Source: JBBRMQ01 sp038230775
Lineage (GTDB): Bacteria > Acidobacteriota > Thermoanaerobaculia > Gp7-AA8
DNA length: 15,265 nt
NCBI GenBank assembly: GCA_038230775.1
Contig: JBBRMQ010000087.1
Coordinates: 1 to 15,265 of the forward strand
Direction: 5' to 3'
Part shown: positions 13,498-15,265 of the stretch, in pieces
Position numbering within the stretch: the stretch's first letter is position 1
How the letters are laid out: every line of letters starts with the position of its first letter
The notes under the pieces: model-generated
Told to the model about the DNA's origin: nothing
The model's database searches: none
Seen by the model: only the letters and a program-made list of their open reading frames with translations
Program-made: the position numbers and the translations under genes

Positions 13498-15203
13498 TTA
13501 CACTCGATGGCCATTCTCTGACCATCGAGCAACTCGCGCAGATCGCGCGCGATCCGGAAACGCGCGTGGAATGCGATCCGGCCACGGATGCGCGTGTGGC
13601 GGAGGCGGAGAAGCTGATCGCGCGCGTCGTCGAGGACTATCGAAGGGCGCATGCGTCCGGCGCCGCGCCGGCGCGCGAGTACGGCGTCACGACAGGCTTC
13701 GGGCAGTTCAAGGACAAGCCCATCGCGCCCGACGACCTCGAGCAACTGCAACGCAACCTGCTGCTGTCGCACTCGATCGGCGTCGGCGTCAACGATGATC
13801 CGGACGATCTCGCCAATTACTTCGATGCCGAAGTAGTGCGCGCCGTTCTGGCAACGCGGTTGAACGCGTTCCTCCAGGGTCACTCCGGCGTGCGGCGGAA
13901 GCTCGTCGCGATCGTGCAGGCGATGCTCAACAAAGGAGTGATTCCTCTAGTGCCGGTTCGCGGATCGGTTGGCGCGAGCGGCGACCTCTGCCCGCTATCG
14001 CATACCTTTGTCACGCTGCTGGGTGTCGGGCGCTTCTATCAGTCGAGCAATCACACGCTCCGCCCCGCCACCGACCTTCCCGCGCTCCTCGGCTTCCAAG
14101 CCGACGAGATGAAGCCGACGTTCAAGGAAGGGCTCGCGCTCGTCAACGGCGTGAACTACTCGGCGTCGATGCTGGCGCTGGCCGTTCACGATGCTGAGCG
14201 GCTCGCCGATCTTGCCGACGCCGCGGCAGCGCTCACGATGGAGGCCATGTGTGGCTGCACTCGAGCACTCGATCCGAAAGTGCACGACGCGCGCGGACAT
14301 CGCGGCCAGCAGACCAGCGCAGCGCGAATGCGGGATCTGCTCGAGGGCAGCAAGCTCGTCGAACGGGCGGGCGCCGTTCAGGACGCGTATTCGCTCCGCT
14401 GTGCGCCACAGGTCCACGGCGCGACGCGCGACGCCATCGCGTTCGCGCGCGCGATTGCCGAGCGCGAGATCAACGCCGCCACCGACAATCCGCTCTTCTT
14501 CCCCGGCGGCGCCGAACCGTGGGACGTACGCTTCCGCGACAACTGGCCGGCCGGCTATCGGGGCGACGAGCGTCTCGCCTATTCAGCCGGCAACTTTCAC
14601 GGACAGCCGATCGCGCTGGCGTCTGACTTTCTGGCGATCGCTCTGGCGGAGATCGCCAGCATCGCTGAGCGGCGCACGCAGATGCTGCTCGACGGCAATC
14701 ACAATCGCGGGCTGCCGCGAAATCTCGCCGCGCGGCCCGGCGTGAACTCGGGACTGATGATCGCGCAGTACACGGCGGCATCGCTCGTTAGCGAGAACAA
14801 AGTCCTCGCCCACCCGGCGTCCGTCGACTCCATCCCCACGTCGGCGAATGCCGAGGATCACGTGTCGATGTCGACGCATGCGGCAAGGAAGATGCGCACC
14901 GTGCTGCACAACGCACAGAGCGTGCTGGCGATCGAGCTGCTCGTTGCGGCGCAGGCTCTCGACTGGCGCATCGGATTGAAACTCGATCCCACCGCGGCGC
15001 TGCCGGAGATGTCGATCGCGGAGGCCGAAGCGCAGGCGCGGGCGTTCGAGGCTGCGACGACCCGCATCACCACTGTGGCGGATGGCGTCGCGCCTGCACT
15101 TCGGCCTCTCTATCAGCAGATCCGCGCGATCTCGCCCGCGGTGGTCGCCGACCGGCCGCTGAGCGAGGACGTGCGGAAACTCCGCATGGCTATGAAACAG
15201 TAG
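13494..15203 (+). CDS. hutH: Histidine ammonia-lyase (HAL) with an extra segment
   Basis: 569 residues, about 55-60 longer than the usual 510. It eliminates ammonia from L-histidine to give urocanate, the first step of histidine breakdown. The MIO cofactor tripeptide is A161-S162-G163 in RGSVGASGDLCPLSH. HAL active-site positions are present: Y63 (YGVTTGFG), H93 in LSHSIGVG (the Ser-His that marks HAL among aromatic lyases), N218, Y299 and R302 (QDAYSLRCAPQVHG), F368 (GNFHG) and E454 (EDHVSM). Oddities: about 25 additional residues (340-364, rich in W and R) between DNPLFF and GNFHG, LVNGVNYSASM instead of LxNGTQxS, and A453 where QEDHVSM usually has Q. Its ATG overlaps the hisS stop, so translation is probably coupled. 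Other hut genes are not in the window. Confidence 0.9.
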   Translation: MITLDGHSLTIEQLAQIARDPETRVECDPATDARVAEAEKLIARVVEDYRRAHASGAAPAREYGVTTGFGQFKDKPIAPDDLEQLQRNLLLSHSIGVGVNDDPDDLANYFDAEVVRAVLATRLNAFLQGHSGVRRKLVAIVQAMLNKGVIPLVPVRGSVGASGDLCPLSHTFVTLLGVGRFYQSSNHTLRPATDLPALLGFQADEMKPTFKEGLALVNGVNYSASMLALAVHDAERLADLADAAAALTMEAMCGCTRALDPKVHDARGHRGQQTSAARMRDLLEGSKLVERAGAVQDAYSLRCAPQVHGATRDAIAFARAIAEREINAATDNPLFFPGGAEPWDVRFRDNWPAGYRGDERLAYSAGNFHGQPIALASDFLAIALAEIASIAERRTQMLLDGNHNRGLPRNLAARPGVNSGLMIAQYTAASLVSENKVLAHPASVDSIPTSANAEDHVSMSTHAARKMRTVLHNAQSVLAIELLVAAQALDWRIGLKLDPTAALPEMSIAEAEAQARAFEAATTRITTVADGVAPALRPLYQQIRAISPAVVADRPLSEDVRKLRMAMKQ

Positions 15204-15204
15204 C

Positions 15205-15246
15205 GCCGGCGGCCTCGCCGGCTGGACCGCCAGCGGCTCGCTGGCG
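15205..15246. terminator. Two adjacent GC-rich hairpins after hutH
   Basis: GCCGGCG-GCCT-CGCCGGC (15205-15222) and CGCCAGCG-GCT-CGCTGGCG (15228-15246) are perfect stems of 7 and 8 bp beginning one base after the hutH stop. A third GC-rich palindrome seems to begin before the window ends. They could terminate the hisS-hutH transcript or be the start of a REP-type array; no U-tract is seen. Confidence 0.6.
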
Positions 15247-15265
15247 CCGTTCGCCGCCGGGCCGG

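Overview
GC-rich bacterial DNA with densely packed genes and many starts that have no Shine-Dalgarno sequence. The gene styles (a DUF885 lipoprotein peptidase, a kelch protein with an N-terminal domain I associate with Acidobacteriota, a Tat-type sarcosine-oxidase-like enzyme, palindromic ACCGGCTTCAGCCGGT-type repeats) suggest Acidobacteriota or a neighbouring phylum. This is inference; no 16S or ribosomal marker is present.

Layout. 1-1081 (-): N-terminal 360 codons of dnaK, cut by the window edge. 1082-1342: regulatory region with a palindrome over the dnaK -35 box and a 25-bp perfect hairpin repeat. 1343-2065 (+): Bax-inhibitor-1/YccA membrane protein. 2148-3224 (-): membrane protein with two DUF3592-like segments, divergent (15 bp between start codons) from 3240-4427 (+), a Tat-exported flavoprotein of the sarcosine oxidase family, which overlaps by ATGA a lipoprotein zinc peptidase (4424-6112). 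6113-6860: scar region with a 250-bp, about 98% identical copy of the peptidase 3' end, a possible relic of an epimerase start (MRVLVTGG), and a frameshifted DUF1990-like remnant. 6834-8252 (-): PYROXD2/phytoene-desaturase-like FAD protein. 8299-8373: tRNA-Val(UAC). 8405-9868 (+): secreted seven-repeat kelch protein. 9925-10679 (+): stand-alone response-regulator receiver coupled by GTGA to an ACT-domain protein. 10680-10806 (-): apparent C-terminal receiver-domain remnant.

The most interesting part is 10880-15203, where every complete gene on the + strand concerns histidine: egtD (histidine trimethylation, ergothioneine pathway), tRNA-His(GUG), hisS, and hutH (histidine ammonia-lyase), the last two sharing ATGA. 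The tRNA-His lacks the usual bacterial identity signals (encoded G-1, C73). Instead it has U72, A73 and U20a, as in the divergent tRNA-His of Caulobacter and relatives. The adjacent HisRS has eukaryote-/alphaproteobacteria-like features (GRYREFTQFDLDSVG motif 2, DKLDKVG insert). This looks like a co-inherited non-canonical HisRS/tRNA-His pair placed beside enzymes that consume free histidine.

Two long hairpin repeats (1222-1279 and 11813-11867) share sequence and show one compensatory base-pair change, so they are a dispersed element of this genome. One of them contains the egtD stop codon.
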